Source: Macrococcus capreoli (lineage in GTDB: Bacteria > Bacillota > Bacilli > Staphylococcales > Staphylococcaceae). From it: 64,000 nucleotides of DNA. Of the stretch, positions 45,259 through 55,843 are shown one piece after another (position 1 is the first letter of the stretch; every line of letters starts with the position of its first letter). The translations under genes were made by a program, and so were the position numbers. Below the pieces are notes generated by a model, which worked only from the letters and a program-made list of their open reading frames with translations, was not told where the DNA came from and made no database searches. Location: positions 1 to 64,000 of the forward strand of contig NZ_JAOTIS010000005.1 of assembly GCF_025628935.1 (NCBI RefSeq), in the 5' to 3' direction.

Positions 45259-46515
45259 GTGTCTAAATTTAATGAAGAAGAAAACTTGAAATGCTCATTC
45301 TGTGGTAAGGATCAAGATCAAGTGAAGAAACTTGTTGCCGGTAGTGGCGTATATATATGTAATGAATGTATTGAATTATGTTCAGAAATCGTTGCTGAAG
45401 AATTAAAAACGGTTGAACATGAAGAAATTACGGAAATCCCTAAACCACACGAAATGTTAGCACTATTAGATGAATATGTTATTGGTCAGACGAAAGCGAA
45501 AAAAGCGTTGTCTGTTGCAGTGTATAATCATTACAAACGTATTTTCAAACCGATGGCGGAAGAAGATGTTGAATTACAAAAAAGTAATATCGCATTAATT
45601 GGTCCGACAGGTTCTGGGAAAACGTTACTTGCGCAAACGTTAGCGCGCTCTTTAAATGTGCCGTTCGCGATTGCAGATGCAACAAGCTTAACAGAAGCGG
45701 GTTATGTTGGTGAGGATGTTGAGAATATTTTACTGCGTTTAATTCAGGCAGCTGACTTTGATATTGAGCGTGCTGAAAAAGGAATTATTTATGTCGATGA
45801 AATCGATAAAATTGCCCGTAAATCAGAAAATACATCGATTACACGTGACGTAAGTGGTGAAGGTGTGCAACAAGCATTACTTAAAATATTAGAAGGTACG
45901 GTTGCAAGTGTTCCGCCACAAGGTGGAAGAAAGCATCCAAACCAGGAATTCATACAAATTGATACTACGAATATTCTCTTTATTTTAGGTGGTGCATTTG
46001 ATGGCATCGATGAAGTGATTAAACGCCGTCTAGGTGAAAAGGTCATTGGCTTTACTGGTATTAAAGAAAAGGATTTTGATGATGCGACTTTATTATCTCA
46101 GATCAAACCTGAAGATTTACAAAGTTATGGATTAATTCCTGAGTTTATCGGTCGTATTCCAGTAGTAGCAAACTTAGAACAACTGGATGTTGAAGCGCTT
46201 AAAAGCATCTTAACGCAACCCAAAAATGCTTTAGTTAAACAATATACAAAAATGTTAGCGCTGGATGAAGTTGAATTAGAATTTACTGAAGAAGCTTTAA
46301 CAGCGATTAGTGAGCTGGCCATCGAACGTAAAACGGGTGCGCGTGGTTTACGTTCAATCATCGAAGAATCAATGCTGGATATCATGTTTGATATTCCTTC
46401 ACTTGACAATGTGAAACGCGTTGTTATTACAGCGAAAGCGATTAAAGATAATGCAGCACCAGAAATGTATGATGCTGATAACAATTTAATCAACGATGTC
46501 GTAACATCTGCATAA
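45259..46515 (+). CDS. clpX: ATP-dependent Clp protease ATP-binding subunit ClpX
   Basis: AAA+ unfoldase feeding ClpP, 418 aa. N-terminal zinc domain CSFCGKDQ...CNECIELC (residues 11-40), Walker A GPTGSGKT near 118, Walker [11 protein letters not shown], pore loop GYVGEDVE, and the [11 protein letters not shown] region used for ClpP docking. GTG at 45259 preferred (TAGGGGTG upstream) over GTG 45250, giving [12 protein letters not shown] as in staphylococci. Confidence 0.96.
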   Translation: MSKFNEEENLKCSFCGKDQDQVKKLVAGSGVYICNECIELCSEIVAEELKTVEHEEITEIPKPHEMLALLDEYVIGQTKAKKALSVAVYNHYKRIFKPMAEEDVELQKSNIALIGPTGSGKTLLAQTLARSLNVPFAIADATSLTEAGYVGEDVENILLRLIQAADFDIERAEKGIIYVDEIDKIARKSENTSITRDVSGEGVQQALLKILEGTVASVPPQGGRKHPNQEFIQIDTTNILFILGGAFDGIDEVIKRRLGEKVIGFTGIKEKDFDDATLLSQIKPEDLQSYGLIPEFIGRIPVVANLEQLDVEALKSILTQPKNALVKQYTKMLALDEVELEFTEEALTAISELAIERKTGARGLRSIIEESMLDIMFDIPSLDNVKRVVITAKAIKDNAAPEMYDADNNLINDVVTSA

Positions 46516-46517
46516 TC

Positions 46518-46548
46518 AACCTGCCTTTTTGGCGGGTTTTTTATTTTT
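46518..46548 (+). terminator. clpX terminator
   Basis: AACCTGCC / GGCGGGTT stem, 5-nt loop, TTTTATTTTT. Confidence 0.9.
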
Positions 46549-46621
46549 CAAATCAATTGGCATTATTTTTTATTGAAATCGTGTATAATAGTAAGATGTA
46601 AATTAAGGACAGGAGAAAGAC

Positions 46622-47212
46622 ATGAATATTAATCCAAACAATGTAGAAATATTAATCAGTGCTGTGAAACCAGAACAGTATCCGGATACAGGTTTACCAG
46701 AGGTCGCTTTAGCAGGACGCTCAAACGTCGGGAAATCTTCATTTATCAATACGATGATTGGTCGAAAAAGTATGGCACGCATTTCTTCTAAACCAGGTAA
46801 AACACAAACGCTCAATTTCTTTAAAATTGATGATCAACTTGTGTTTGTAGATGTACCAGGTTATGGTTATGCGAAAGTTTCCAAAACTGAACGTGAACGC
46901 TGGGGAAAAATGATTGAAACGTATTTGACGACACGTGAATCGTTAGCTGTTGTCATTCAACTTGTTGATATTCGACATAATCCGAGTCAGGATGATCGAT
47001 TGATGTATGATTTCTTAAAGCATTATGAAATCCCGGTCATTGTCATTGCGACAAAAGAAGATAAAATTCCTAAAGGAAAAGTTCAAAAGCATTTAAAAAT
47101 CATTAAACAAGATTTAGATATGGATGCTGAAGATACATTAATCAGTTATTCATCATTAAGCAACGCAAAGAACGGACTTATATTAGAAGCAATTTCAAAA
47201 TATCTCGACTAA
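46622..47212 (+). CDS. engB: Ribosome biogenesis GTPase YsxC/EngB
   Basis: Protein of 196 aa needed for 50S assembly. G1 [12 protein letters not shown] near 30, G3 DVPGYG, G4 [10 protein letters not shown]5 YSSLSN. Placed after clpX as in related genomes. AGGAGAAAG ribosome site. Confidence 0.95.
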   Translation: MNINPNNVEILISAVKPEQYPDTGLPEVALAGRSNVGKSSFINTMIGRKSMARISSKPGKTQTLNFFKIDDQLVFVDVPGYGYAKVSKTERERWGKMIETYLTTRESLAVVIQLVDIRHNPSQDDRLMYDFLKHYEIPVIVIATKEDKIPKGKVQKHLKIIKQDLDMDAEDTLISYSSLSNAKNGLILEAISKYLD

Positions 47213-47308
47213 TTATGAATATTTTGTGACGTATTTTAAGTTATTGTAAATAATAATCTCATAAAATGTTAATATAAAAGTAATGGCAAAATTTTGGGGG
47301 CGGAATAC

Positions 47309-48649
47309 ATGCATATTGTTGTTGTGAGTGTAAATCACAAAACAGCGGATGTGAGTTTAAGGGAGAAGCTTACATTCTCAGATGATATGATTGAACGCGC
47401 ACATAGTGCGTTAATTAATCAAAAATCTGTACTGGAAGGTGTTATCCTATCTACGTGTAATAGAACTGAAATTTATGCTGTAGTTGACCAGGTACATACA
47501 GGAAGATATTATATTAAGTCTTTCTTATCAGAATGGTTTAATGTAGATATTGATACAGTAAAATCTGTTACAGACGTAAAAGTAGGAAATTCGGCAATTT
47601 ATCATTTATTTAAAGTGATTACCGGATTGGATTCAATCGTATTAGGTGAAACACAAATATTAGGGCAAATTAGAGATAGCTTTTTAATGGCACAATCGGA
47701 AGGTACAACGGGTACTATTTTTAATAAATTATTTAAAGATGCAATCACGCTTGCAAAACGTGCGCATGCTGAAACAGATATTTCTTCAAAAGCTGTATCT
47801 GTATCATATGCAGCTGTCGAATTATCTAAAAAAGTGCTCGGCTCACTTGAAAATAAAAAAATATTAATCATCGGTGCAGGTGAAATGGCAGAACTCGCAT
47901 TAGAGAATTTAGTAGGTTCTGGTGCAGCTGAAATCACTGTAATTAACCGTACTGCAGAAAAAGCGATGTCACTTGCTGATAAATATGGTGGTCGTCAAAA
48001 ATCAATGGAAGAACTACAATGTGCATTAATTGAAAATGATATCGTTATTTCTTCAACAAGTGCACAAGACTTTATTATTACGAAACCAATGATGCAGGAT
48101 TTAATCAAACTACGCAACAATCGTTCGATTATCTTAATTGATATTGCAGTGCCACGTGATATTGATCCGGCGGTGAACGACTTAGATTTAATCTTCAATT
48201 ATGATGTCGATGATTTGAAAGGTTTAGTTGATGCAAATTTAGCAGAACGTCAAAAAGCAGCACAAACAATCGAAACAATGATTGATATACAAATCGAAGA
48301 GTTTATCAACTGGATTAACATGCTCGGTGTTGTCCCTGTGATTACAGCGTTACGTGAGAAGGCATTACGTATTCAGGAAACGACGATGGAAAGTATTGAC
48401 CGTAAAATGCCTGATTTATCAGAGCGTGAACGTAAAGTCATTTCAAAGCATATGAAGAGTATTATTAATCAGTTGTTAAAAGATCCGATTTCTCAGGCGA
48501 AAGAAATTAGTGGGTCTGAAAATCGAGAAGCAGAACTGCAGTTTTTCCAGGATATTTTTAATATTTCAAATGAAGTAGAAAGTATCAATAAACAAGTACC
48601 GATGGTTCATCGTACAGAAGAGAGTTTCACTTTAAGTCCTAAACATTAG
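47309..48649 (+). CDS. hemA: Glutamyl-tRNA reductase
   Basis: First enzyme of C5 tetrapyrrole synthesis, 446 aa; reduces glutamyl-tRNA to glutamate-1-semialdehyde. Catalytic [10 protein letters not shown] (Cys near 50), [20 protein letters not shown] loop [10 protein letters not shown], and a C-terminal dimerisation helix. The ATG at 47309 has GGGGGCGG 6 nt upstream. First gene of hemAXCDBL. Confidence 0.96.
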   Translation: MHIVVVSVNHKTADVSLREKLTFSDDMIERAHSALINQKSVLEGVILSTCNRTEIYAVVDQVHTGRYYIKSFLSEWFNVDIDTVKSVTDVKVGNSAIYHLFKVITGLDSIVLGETQILGQIRDSFLMAQSEGTTGTIFNKLFKDAITLAKRAHAETDISSKAVSVSYAAVELSKKVLGSLENKKILIIGAGEMAELALENLVGSGAAEITVINRTAEKAMSLADKYGGRQKSMEELQCALIENDIVISSTSAQDFIITKPMMQDLIKLRNNRSIILIDIAVPRDIDPAVNDLDLIFNYDVDDLKGLVDANLAERQKAAQTIETMIDIQIEEFINWINMLGVVPVITALREKALRIQETTMESIDRKMPDLSERERKVISKHMKSIINQLLKDPISQAKEISGSENREAELQFFQDIFNISNEVESINKQVPMVHRTEESFTLSPKH

Positions 48650-48657
48650 GTGATCAT

Positions 48658-49491
48658 ATGAATGAACTTTTATTAATGCGTTTACACGAAGCAATACTTA
48701 TTCTCTATATGATAAGTATTGCTTGTTATTTCTTTGACTTTGTTCAAAAATCACCACGTTCAAAGCGCTATGGATTTTTATTATTACGTTGTGTGTTTGT
48801 AATGCAGTCTATTGCGATTATTTTATTTATTGTTATGGTAGGTCGTATTCCCATTGAAACAATTTACGAAGGGTTTTATTTTTTTACGTGGCTGATTATT
48901 CTGTTATCATTAATATTGTCAAAAGTCATTCAAACAGAATTTTTCATTTTTTTAATGAATTTAATTGGATTCATCTTTATGATGATCCATACGTTTCAAC
49001 CCCTTGATTTATCAACTGGGACTACTGTATCACATATGATGAATGAATTATTATGGATTCACGTCACACTTGCCATCGTATCATATGTTATGTTTTTAAT
49101 AGCAGCATTACATGCGGTGTTATACTTATTTCAAGTATATCAATTGAAACGCAAGAAATTTAACCATAAATTTTTTAGAATTAGTGACTTAGAAAGTTTA
49201 AATCAATTGGTACAAAAGTTCTCGATCATCGGTTGTGTAATGCTCTTAATCTCATTGATATTAGGGATTTACTGGGGGATTACATTTGAAGGGAATTCAA
49301 TCTGGACTGATTCTAAAGTTTTAAGTTCAATTCTTCTCGTTATCGGATATGGTAGTTATATTTATTTACATCAGAAACATAAATTAATGATGCATAGGCT
49401 AATGGATATTAATATAATGCTGTTTTTGTTTATGCTAATTAACTTTTTAATTATTTCTCGTTTTTCAGGATTTCATCAACTATTCTATTAA
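48658..49491 (+). CDS. hemX: HemX/CcsA-like membrane protein
   Basis: Protein of 277 aa with eight or so transmembrane helices and the cytochrome-assembly-like WxxG-poor region; HVTLAIVSYVMFLIAALHA and GIYWGITFEG are family-like. In Bacillus HemX lowers HemA level. Operon partner of hemA, 8-nt gap. Confidence 0.9.
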   Translation: MNELLLMRLHEAILILYMISIACYFFDFVQKSPRSKRYGFLLLRCVFVMQSIAIILFIVMVGRIPIETIYEGFYFFTWLIILLSLILSKVIQTEFFIFLMNLIGFIFMMIHTFQPLDLSTGTTVSHMMNELLWIHVTLAIVSYVMFLIAALHAVLYLFQVYQLKRKKFNHKFFRISDLESLNQLVQKFSIIGCVMLLISLILGIYWGITFEGNSIWTDSKVLSSILLVIGYGSYIYLHQKHKLMMHRLMDINIMLFLFMLINFLIISRFSGFHQLFY

Positions 49492-49506
49492 ACTTTGGAG
49501 GCTATT

Positions 49507-50439
49507 ATGAAAAAATTTATCGTCGGTTCACGACGCAGTCAATTAGCATTGACACAAAGTAAACAATTTATCGATCTATTAAAAGCAAAAAATCCAGGTG
49601 TTGAAATAGAAATAAAAGAAATCGTGACGAAAGGTGACAAAATTGTTGATGTTCAACTTTCAAAAGTAGGCGGCAAAGGATTATTTGTAAAAGAAATTGA
49701 AGCTGCACTTTACAATAAAGAAATAGATTTCGCGATACATTCTTTAAAAGATGTACCGAGTGAATTGCCGGAAGGTTTAACATTAGGATGTATACCAGAT
49801 CGTGAAGATCCAAGAGATGCTTTTATTTCAAAAGGACATATCAAATTAGCAGACTTAAAAGAAGGCGCGATCATTGGGACAAGCTCTTTACGTCGTGGTG
49901 CACAACTGTTAAATCAATATCCACATCTAAAAATTGAATGGATTCGTGGTAATATCGATACACGTCTAAAAAAGCTTGAAACTGAAAACTTTGATGCGAT
50001 TATTTTAGCGGCAGCAGGATTAAATCGTATGGGCTGGAGTGCAGATGTCGTAACTGAGTATTTAGACCCGGAAACGATGTTGCCAGCGATTGGACAAGGT
50101 GCATTAGGCATTGAATGTCGTATCGACGATTTAGATACGTTATCATTGCTTGCTACAGTGCATAATAGTGAAACAGAAATTTGTACACAAGCAGAACGTG
50201 AGTTTTTAAGATTGATGGATGGGAGTTGCCAAGTACCGATTGCCGGTCACGCGAATATGAAAGAAGATGAAATTGAGTTCACAGGACTCATTATGTCACC
50301 AGACGGTAAAGAAAAACATAAAATCACTGAGCGCGGTATTGACCCGATTCAGTTAGGTGCGAAAGTAGCTGAAAGTATGCAACAAAGTGGCGCCCAAAAG
50401 ATTATTGAAACTTTAAACAATACACCACAATCAAACTAG
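49507..50439 (+). CDS. hemC: Hydroxymethylbilane synthase (porphobilinogen deaminase)
   Basis: Protein of 310 aa joining four porphobilinogens. Cofactor-binding cysteine in [12 protein letters not shown] near 241; active-site Asp/Arg segment [16 protein letters not shown] and [11 protein letters not shown]. The start at 49507 follows TGGAG by 7 nt. Confidence 0.96.
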   Translation: MKKFIVGSRRSQLALTQSKQFIDLLKAKNPGVEIEIKEIVTKGDKIVDVQLSKVGGKGLFVKEIEAALYNKEIDFAIHSLKDVPSELPEGLTLGCIPDREDPRDAFISKGHIKLADLKEGAIIGTSSLRRGAQLLNQYPHLKIEWIRGNIDTRLKKLETENFDAIILAAAGLNRMGWSADVVTEYLDPETMLPAIGQGALGIECRIDDLDTLSLLATVHNSETEICTQAEREFLRLMDGSCQVPIAGHANMKEDEIEFTGLIMSPDGKEKHKITERGIDPIQLGAKVAESMQQSGAQKIIETLNNTPQSN

Positions 50440-50451
50440 AGGATGGTTAAT

Positions 50452-51135
50452 ATGAAGCCAATTGTATTGATGACAGATAGTAAACCGTATAAGGACGAAC
50501 GCGTAGAGATAATACATCTCCCGTTGATTGGGATTCAGGCCTTACCGATACAGACTATTCGTCCTCATTATGATTGGCTTATTTTTACGAGTAAGAATGC
50601 AGTAGACATATTCTTTAACAACTATCAGTCAACACAGTTTGATAAAATTGCGGCAATTGGCAGTAAAACAAAAGCCTATCTCGAACAAAATGGGTATTCA
50701 GTAGACTTTGTACCAACAGCATTTCATCAGGAATGTTTTATTGAAGAAATGAATAATCGGTTTGATGGATTAAATGTGTGTTTACCAGTATCGAGTAAAG
50801 CAAGGCCTAAAATGTACAATGCATTGAAAAGTTGTGCGAATGTCGATAAAATTGATTTATACATGCCGATAGAAAATAAAGTCAATTTATTAAAAGCAGA
50901 AACTTTAATCATAGAAAATAAAGTGAATTGGGTGACGTTTATGTCACCATCAAGCGTACTGGCATACGAGAATCATGCGTGGTTTGAAGCTGTTTCAGTA
51001 ATGGCCATTGGTTCAGTAACGAGTCAAGCTTTAGAAAGTATCGGTATTGCACATTATGTCAGTGCGTATGAAACGAAAGAGAGCATGATTGATACGATTC
51101 TTAAAATAGAAAATGAAAGAAAAGGTGAATGTTAA
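50452..51135 (+). CDS. hemD: Uroporphyrinogen-III synthase
   Basis: Protein of 227 aa that cyclises hydroxymethylbilane with ring D inversion. Fast-evolving; [14 protein letters not shown] near 46-59 and [14 protein letters not shown] are the recognisable segments, and operon position confirms it. Start at 50452 follows GAGGATGG; ATG 50443 overlaps it. Product also feeds siroheme synthesis by sumT. Confidence 0.93.
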   Translation: MKPIVLMTDSKPYKDERVEIIHLPLIGIQALPIQTIRPHYDWLIFTSKNAVDIFFNNYQSTQFDKIAAIGSKTKAYLEQNGYSVDFVPTAFHQECFIEEMNNRFDGLNVCLPVSSKARPKMYNALKSCANVDKIDLYMPIENKVNLLKAETLIIENKVNWVTFMSPSSVLAYENHAWFEAVSVMAIGSVTSQALESIGIAHYVSAYETKESMIDTILKIENERKGEC

Positions 51136-52118
51136 TGAATTTTGATCGTCATAGAAGACTGCGTTCTTCAATTAATATGAGAAACATGGTACGTGAAACG
51201 AGTGTAGCGAAGCGAGATTTAATTTATCCGATCTTCGTTGTTGAAAAAGATGACGTAAAAAAAGAAATCCCTTCAATGCCAGGTATTTACCAATGGAGTT
51301 TAAATATAGTCGAAGAAGAAATTAAAAATGCTTATGATTTAGGCATTCGTGCGATTATGTTCTTCGGTATTCCTAATCATAAAGATGCATGTGGTACAGG
51401 TGCATTTGATGATGATGGTGTCATTCAGAAAGCAACACGCTTAGCGAAATCATTATATCCAGATTTATTAATTTTAGCGGACACGTGTCTTTGTGAATAT
51501 ACTGACCATGGTCATTGTGGTGTATTAGATGATCATACGCATGACGTAATTAATGATGAAACATTACCATTACTTGTGAAGACTGCGGTATCACAAGCGA
51601 AGGCAGGCGCAGATATTATAGCGCCAAGTAATATGATGGATGGTTTCGTCGCTGAAATTCGTAAAGGATTAGATGAAGCAGGTTTCTTAAATGTACCGAT
51701 TATGAGTTATGGTATTAAATATGCTTCAGCATTCTATGGACCTTTCCGTGATGCTGCTGAAAGTGCACCGAGTCATGGTGACCGTAAGACGTATCAAATG
51801 GATCCTGCGAACCGTTTAGAAGCGTTACGTGAACTTGAAAGTGACGAAAAAGAAGGTTGCGACATGATGATTGTAAAACCTGCTTTAAGTTACTTAGATA
51901 TTATTCGTGATGTACGTAACAACAGTAATTTACCAATCGTCGCTTATAACGTCAGTGGTGAGTTCTCAATGACGAAAGCGGCAGCTGCAAATGGCTGGAT
52001 TGACGAAGAACGTGTTGTGATGGAACAGATGATTTCTATGAAACGTGCAGGTGCAGATATGATTATTACGTACTTCGCGAAAGATATTTGTAACTACCTA
52101 GATAAAGGAGACTATTAA
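51135..52118 (+). CDS. hemB: Delta-aminolevulinic acid dehydratase
   Basis: Condenses two ALA to porphobilinogen, 327 aa. Zinc cysteines in [16 protein letters not shown] near 118-133; Schiff-base lysines in [14 protein letters not shown] and [11 protein letters not shown]. Start overlaps the hemD stop by one base (TAATG), with AAAGGTG upstream. Confidence 0.96.
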   Translation: MNFDRHRRLRSSINMRNMVRETSVAKRDLIYPIFVVEKDDVKKEIPSMPGIYQWSLNIVEEEIKNAYDLGIRAIMFFGIPNHKDACGTGAFDDDGVIQKATRLAKSLYPDLLILADTCLCEYTDHGHCGVLDDHTHDVINDETLPLLVKTAVSQAKAGADIIAPSNMMDGFVAEIRKGLDEAGFLNVPIMSYGIKYASAFYGPFRDAAESAPSHGDRKTYQMDPANRLEALRELESDEKEGCDMMIVKPALSYLDIIRDVRNNSNLPIVAYNVSGEFSMTKAAAANGWIDEERVVMEQMISMKRAGADMIITYFAKDICNYLDKGDY

Positions 52119-52119
52119 A

Positions 52120-53406
52120 ATGAACTATTCTAAATCTCAAGCAGCTTTTAACGAAGCAGTTAATTTAATGCCTGGCGGCGTTAATAGTCCGGTACGTGCA
52201 TTTAAAAGTGTAGATATGGATCCAATCTTCATGGATCACGGAAAAGGTTCTAAAATTTACGATATCGATGGCAATGAATATATTGATTACGTATTAAGCT
52301 GGGGACCATTAATTTTAGGTCATGCTGATGATAAAGTGACGGGCGAACTTCAAAAAGCAATCTTAAAAGGTAGTAGTTTCGGTGCACCAACTACGTTAGA
52401 AAATGAAATGGCGAAGCTTGTAATCGACCGTGTACCTTCTGTGGAAATGGTGCGTATGGTATCAAGTGGTACTGAGGCAACGTTAGCTGCATTACGTTTA
52501 GCGCGAGGATATACAGGTAAAAACAAAATCTTAAAATTTATCGGTTGCTACCATGGACATAGTGATTCATTATTAATTAAAGCAGGATCAGGTGTTGCAA
52601 CTTTAGGTTTACCGGATTCTCCTGGGGTACCGAAAGGCACTGCTGAAAATACAATTACAGTGCACTACAATGATTTAGATTCAGTTCAACTTGCGTTTGA
52701 AAAATATGGTGATGATATCGCTTGTATCATTGTTGAACCTGTAGCAGGAAATATGGGGGTTGTTCCACCTGTAGAAGGCTTCTTACAAGGATTACGTGAC
52801 ATTACAACTGAATACGGTGCGTTACTTATCTTTGATGAAGTCATGACAGGTTTCCGTGTAGATTATAACTGTGCGCAAGGATACTTCGGGGTAACACCAG
52901 ACTTAACTTGTTTAGGAAAAGTAATCGGTGGAGGCTTACCAGTCGGTGCATTCGGTGGTAAACGAGAAATTATGGAGCAAATCGCACCGGCAGGAAGTAT
53001 TTATCAAGCAGGTACTTTAAGCGGTAACCCACTTGCAATGACAGGTGGATATTACACGTTAAGCCAGTTAACGAAAGAAAGTTATGATCACTTTAATCAT
53101 TTAGGTGATTTGTTAGAAAAAGGATTATATGATGTATTTGGTAAACATAATGTGCCGATTACAGTGAATCGTGCAGGAAGTATGATTGGATATTTCTTAA
53201 ACGAAGAAAAGGTAACTAACTTTGAAATTGCTTCAAAATCAGATTTAAAATTATTTGCAGCGATGTATAAAGAAATGGCGAATAACGGTGTCTTCCTACC
53301 ACCATCACAATTTGAAGGTATGTTTATGTCTACGAAACATACTGAAGAGGATATTGCGAATACGTTAAATGCTTTTGATTTATCATTAGCAAAGTTAAAA
53401 AAATAA
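52120..53406 (+). CDS. hemL: Glutamate-1-semialdehyde 2,1-aminomutase
   Basis: PLP enzyme of 428 aa making 5-aminolevulinate. PLP lysine in [16 protein letters not shown] near 267; [16 protein letters not shown] and FDEVMTGFR are present. AAAGGAG upstream of ATG. Last gene of the heme operon. The product is the substrate of hemB. Confidence 0.96.
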   Translation: MNYSKSQAAFNEAVNLMPGGVNSPVRAFKSVDMDPIFMDHGKGSKIYDIDGNEYIDYVLSWGPLILGHADDKVTGELQKAILKGSSFGAPTTLENEMAKLVIDRVPSVEMVRMVSSGTEATLAALRLARGYTGKNKILKFIGCYHGHSDSLLIKAGSGVATLGLPDSPGVPKGTAENTITVHYNDLDSVQLAFEKYGDDIACIIVEPVAGNMGVVPPVEGFLQGLRDITTEYGALLIFDEVMTGFRVDYNCAQGYFGVTPDLTCLGKVIGGGLPVGAFGGKREIMEQIAPAGSIYQAGTLSGNPLAMTGGYYTLSQLTKESYDHFNHLGDLLEKGLYDVFGKHNVPITVNRAGSMIGYFLNEEKVTNFEIASKSDLKLFAAMYKEMANNGVFLPPSQFEGMFMSTKHTEEDIANTLNAFDLSLAKLKK

Positions 53407-53455
53407 TAAAATAATAGGGAAAGTTTAAAATAAAAAAGTATAAACACATAATGCA

Positions 53456-53495
53456 AACACCAAAAACGATATTACAGTTTTTGGTGTTTTTTTTC
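53456..53495 (+). terminator. Terminator of the heme operon
   Basis: AACACCAAAAAC / GTTTTTGGTGTT arms followed by eight T. Confidence 0.93.
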
Positions 53496-53643
53496 TTGTA
53501 AATTGTGTTGAATTATATTTACATCAATCTATTTTCAAAACATAATAAATAGTTATATTGGCGAAATTTTAGGTCGATTGTTGGCTGTCTTTAACACAGA
53601 TATAGAAAAAATTATATAAAAAAATAGTGTAATAACAGCGTTT

Positions 53644-53703
53644 TGAAAGCGTTAAGAAATATATTTGCATAAATTATGTTTATCATCGGTCATTTGAGGT
53701 TAT
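53644..53703 (+). promoter_or_regulatory. Candidate cre site and SigB-like promoter for the KATTE-repeat gene
   Basis: TGAAAGCGTTAAGA (53644-53657) matches the CcpA cre consensus except for one base. GTTTAT (53678-53683), 14 nt, GGTTAT (53698-53703) is close to the SigB pattern GTTTAA-N14-GGGTAT. Both are predictions. The remaining 53496-53643 is AT-rich, with nothing else clear. Confidence 0.45.
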
Positions 53704-53758
53704 CGTATTTATGTAATTAATTTTCGATTACACAAATTCATTTTGGGAGGTATTTATT

Positions 53759-54226
53759 ATGACAAACAAAAGAAATGATAACATCAGAGATAATCAAGAC
53801 AGAGATGTAATTTATAATTCTGAAACAGATCGTAACAACACACATGTAACACATCAAGCGGATGGCGATACATATAAAGATGGTCGCAAAGTACGCGAAG
53901 GTGAACATCATGAAAAAGTAGTTGTTGAAGAACGTGATCGTGTAGGTCATGATCATATCGAAAGAACACCTAAAAAGAAAAGCCCTTGGGCATGGTTATT
54001 ACCGTTATTATTACTTGCTTTATTAGCTGTACTTGCTTTAAGTTTCTGCAATAAGAAAGATGATGCAAACGAAAAAGCGACAACAGAAGAAGCAACGACA
54101 GAAGAAAAAGCAACAACTGAAAAAGCGACTACAGAAGAAAAAGCAACGACTGAAGCTGCAACAACAGAAGCTTCAATCAAAACATTTGATTTAGCGGTTA
54201 TTACAAATTTTGATTTAGCATCATAA
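53759..54226 (+). CDS. Single-pass membrane protein with KATTE(E) repeats
   Basis: Protein of 155 aa. Residues 1-78 are very hydrophilic (repeated His/Asp/Glu/Lys), 79-97 are a leucine/alanine transmembrane helix (WLLPLLLLALLAVLALSF), 105-140 are imperfect repeats of ATTE, ATTEE and EEKATTEK, and the end is TFDLAVITNFDLAS. GGGAGG upstream of ATG. No catalytic motif. Looks like a stress-induced surface or membrane protein, possibly related to SigB-controlled proteins; unproven. Confidence 0.8.
   Translation: MTNKRNDNIRDNQDRDVIYNSETDRNNTHVTHQADGDTYKDGRKVREGEHHEKVVVEERDRVGHDHIERTPKKKSPWAWLLPLLLLALLAVLALSFCNKKDDANEKATTEEATTEEKATTEKATTEEKATTEAATTEASIKTFDLAVITNFDLAS
54073..54170 (+). repeat. In-frame short repeats encoding ATTEE/KATTE
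   Basis: Consecutive 15-18 bp units (GCAACGACAGAAGAAAAA and variants) in the gene at 53759, likely to vary in copy number. Confidence 0.8.
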
Positions 54227-54232
54227 ATAGTA

Positions 54233-54356
54233 CGAAGAGGCAGAGACTGAAATGTTCTGCTCGTAAAAAAACCGAAAGAAACTCATAAATCGCTCTTTGA
54301 TTTATAGTTTTCTTTCGGTTTTTTTCGCAGTGGCAAATTCTGTTCCGCCGTTTAAG
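54233..54356. repeat. Dispersed structured repeat, variant copy
   Basis: GAGGCAGAGACTGAAATG at the left and GTTCCGCCGTTTAAGC at the right resemble the ends of the units at 37951; the centre has the tip AAATCGCTCTTTGATTT. Its lower stem is also the terminator at 54269. Confidence 0.75.
54269..54327 (+). terminator. Terminator with the conserved repeat tip
   Basis: AACCGAAAGAAACT / AGTTTTCTTTCGGTT stem carrying the AAATC-GCTCTT-GATTT tip, then TTTTTTC. Ends transcription of the KATTE-repeat gene. Confidence 0.88.
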
Positions 54357-54474
54357 CTATAAATCGTCAGAGGACAAAGCAATAGGTCTCATTCTATTTT
54401 TTGAGCGCTTCTCAGGAACATCAGTACAATATTTTGTATAGTATAAAGTAACAACATTAATGGAAGTGTAAATG

Positions 54475-55521
54475 ATGCCTTATTTAATTTTGTTTATCGT
54501 GAGTTTTATATTCGGATGGTTCTTTCAGTCTATCGGCATGATATTACCGTGGCTTTTTGGGCCGATCAGTGCAGCAATCGCATTAAAAAAATATTCGCGT
54601 GTACAGTATTATTGGCCAAAAGGAATCAGTGATATTGGATTATATATTTTAGGCGCACAAATTGGTGTCTCTTTTACGAAAGAAATATTAGGGGATATTG
54701 CGCATGATTTTTTATCCATTGTATTATTAAGCGTTTTGATTGTAGTTTGTGCAATTGTAATTTCATTATTATTTAAAAAAATTGTCGGTTGTTCGACAGA
54801 GACTGCACTCCTTTCTTCAATTCCTGGTGCATTAAACCAGATGATTGTCATGGCTGAAGAAAATAAAAATGCAAGCTTATTAATCGTTACTTTAACGCAA
54901 ACATCGCGTTTATTATTTGTGATTATGTTTGTACCGTTTATTTCACGTTTATCATCACACAACATTCATCCTATTGAACTTACTCAGGCGAAGGCGATAT
55001 ATGATGTATTAAATATCTATCAAATGATGATGCTCATTGTATTTATTGCTGTTAGTATTTATTGTTTTAAAATCATTCATTTACCTGTACCTGATATGCT
55101 GGGGCCAATATTTGTAATTGTGATATGGAATTTATCAACAGGACAAAATTTTACTGTTCCGATGCCTTTAATCAATATTGCGCAAATACTGTTTGGTATT
55201 AGAATTGGATTACAAATGTATGATTTATCCAGTCAAATCAATAGAAAGTTATTCATCGGTATTTTTGTACAAAATTTTTTATTGATAATGTGTGCAATTT
55301 TGATGTCGATTATTGTTACAGTAATGACGCATCACCCATTTAATGACGTATTTTTAAGTGCAGCACCAGGAGGTATGGCTCAAATCGTAATTGTCGCTTT
55401 AGAGACCGGTGCAAATGTCGCAATGATTTCAAGTTATCATATCTTTAGAATTTTCTTTATTTTACTTGCAGTCACACCGTTGATGTCTTTATATTTGAAG
55501 TGGCGTAATCAAACATTATAA
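54475..55521 (+). CDS. AbrB family (ammonia monooxygenase regulator-like) membrane protein
   Basis: Protein of 348 aa with two similar halves of about five transmembrane helices, each containing PG(A/G)xxQM/AQI (SIPGALNQMIVMAEE near 113; AAPGGMAQIVIVALE near 300). This is the AbrB/COG3180 family, sometimes named by homology to a gene near ammonia monooxygenase; transport substrate unknown. An ATG at 54472 is an alternative start. Not the transcription factor AbrB. Confidence 0.85.
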   Translation: MPYLILFIVSFIFGWFFQSIGMILPWLFGPISAAIALKKYSRVQYYWPKGISDIGLYILGAQIGVSFTKEILGDIAHDFLSIVLLSVLIVVCAIVISLLFKKIVGCSTETALLSSIPGALNQMIVMAEENKNASLLIVTLTQTSRLLFVIMFVPFISRLSSHNIHPIELTQAKAIYDVLNIYQMMMLIVFIAVSIYCFKIIHLPVPDMLGPIFVIVIWNLSTGQNFTVPMPLINIAQILFGIRIGLQMYDLSSQINRKLFIGIFVQNFLLIMCAILMSIIVTVMTHHPFNDVFLSAAPGGMAQIVIVALETGANVAMISSYHIFRIFFILLAVTPLMSLYLKWRNQTL

Positions 55522-55533
55522 AAGTAATGTACA

Positions 55534-55800
55534 TTGACAGTCCATTTAAATTCTTATACAATAACGGTAACTCAATATTCTTACAGGAAGAGTAATTTAA
55601 TGGATATATAAGAGAGTGCATGGTTGGTGAGAATGCACATTGAAATTAAACGAAGGTAGCCTGACTTAAAATGTATATTGAACATTTACTTAAGTAGATA
55701 TACACGTGTTTCGAGCGATAATCGACATGAGTGCAGCGTCAGCTGAATTTAGGTGGTACCACGGTCATCCCGTCCTATTGTTATAGGACGGGATTTTTTT
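55534..55800 (+). promoter_or_regulatory. valS-folC promoter and T-box riboswitch
   Basis: Strong promoter TTGACA (55534-55539), 17-nt spacer, TACAAT (55557-55562). The leader contains the T-box core AGGTGGTACCACGG (55751-55764) and a terminator with perfect arms CCCGTCCTAT / ATAGGACGGG followed by ATTTTTTT (55769-55800). A GTA in GAAGGTAGCC near 55663 is a plausible Val specifier. Uncharged tRNA-Val should promote read-through. Confidence 0.93.
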
Positions 55801-55843
55801 GTAGGAATGATTAAGGAAATTTATTTAATTTGGAGGCATTGAA

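Noticed and set aside
53738-53956. 72-aa minus-strand hydrophobic ORF
   Set aside because: Antisense to the start of the KATTE-repeat gene; no ribosome site.
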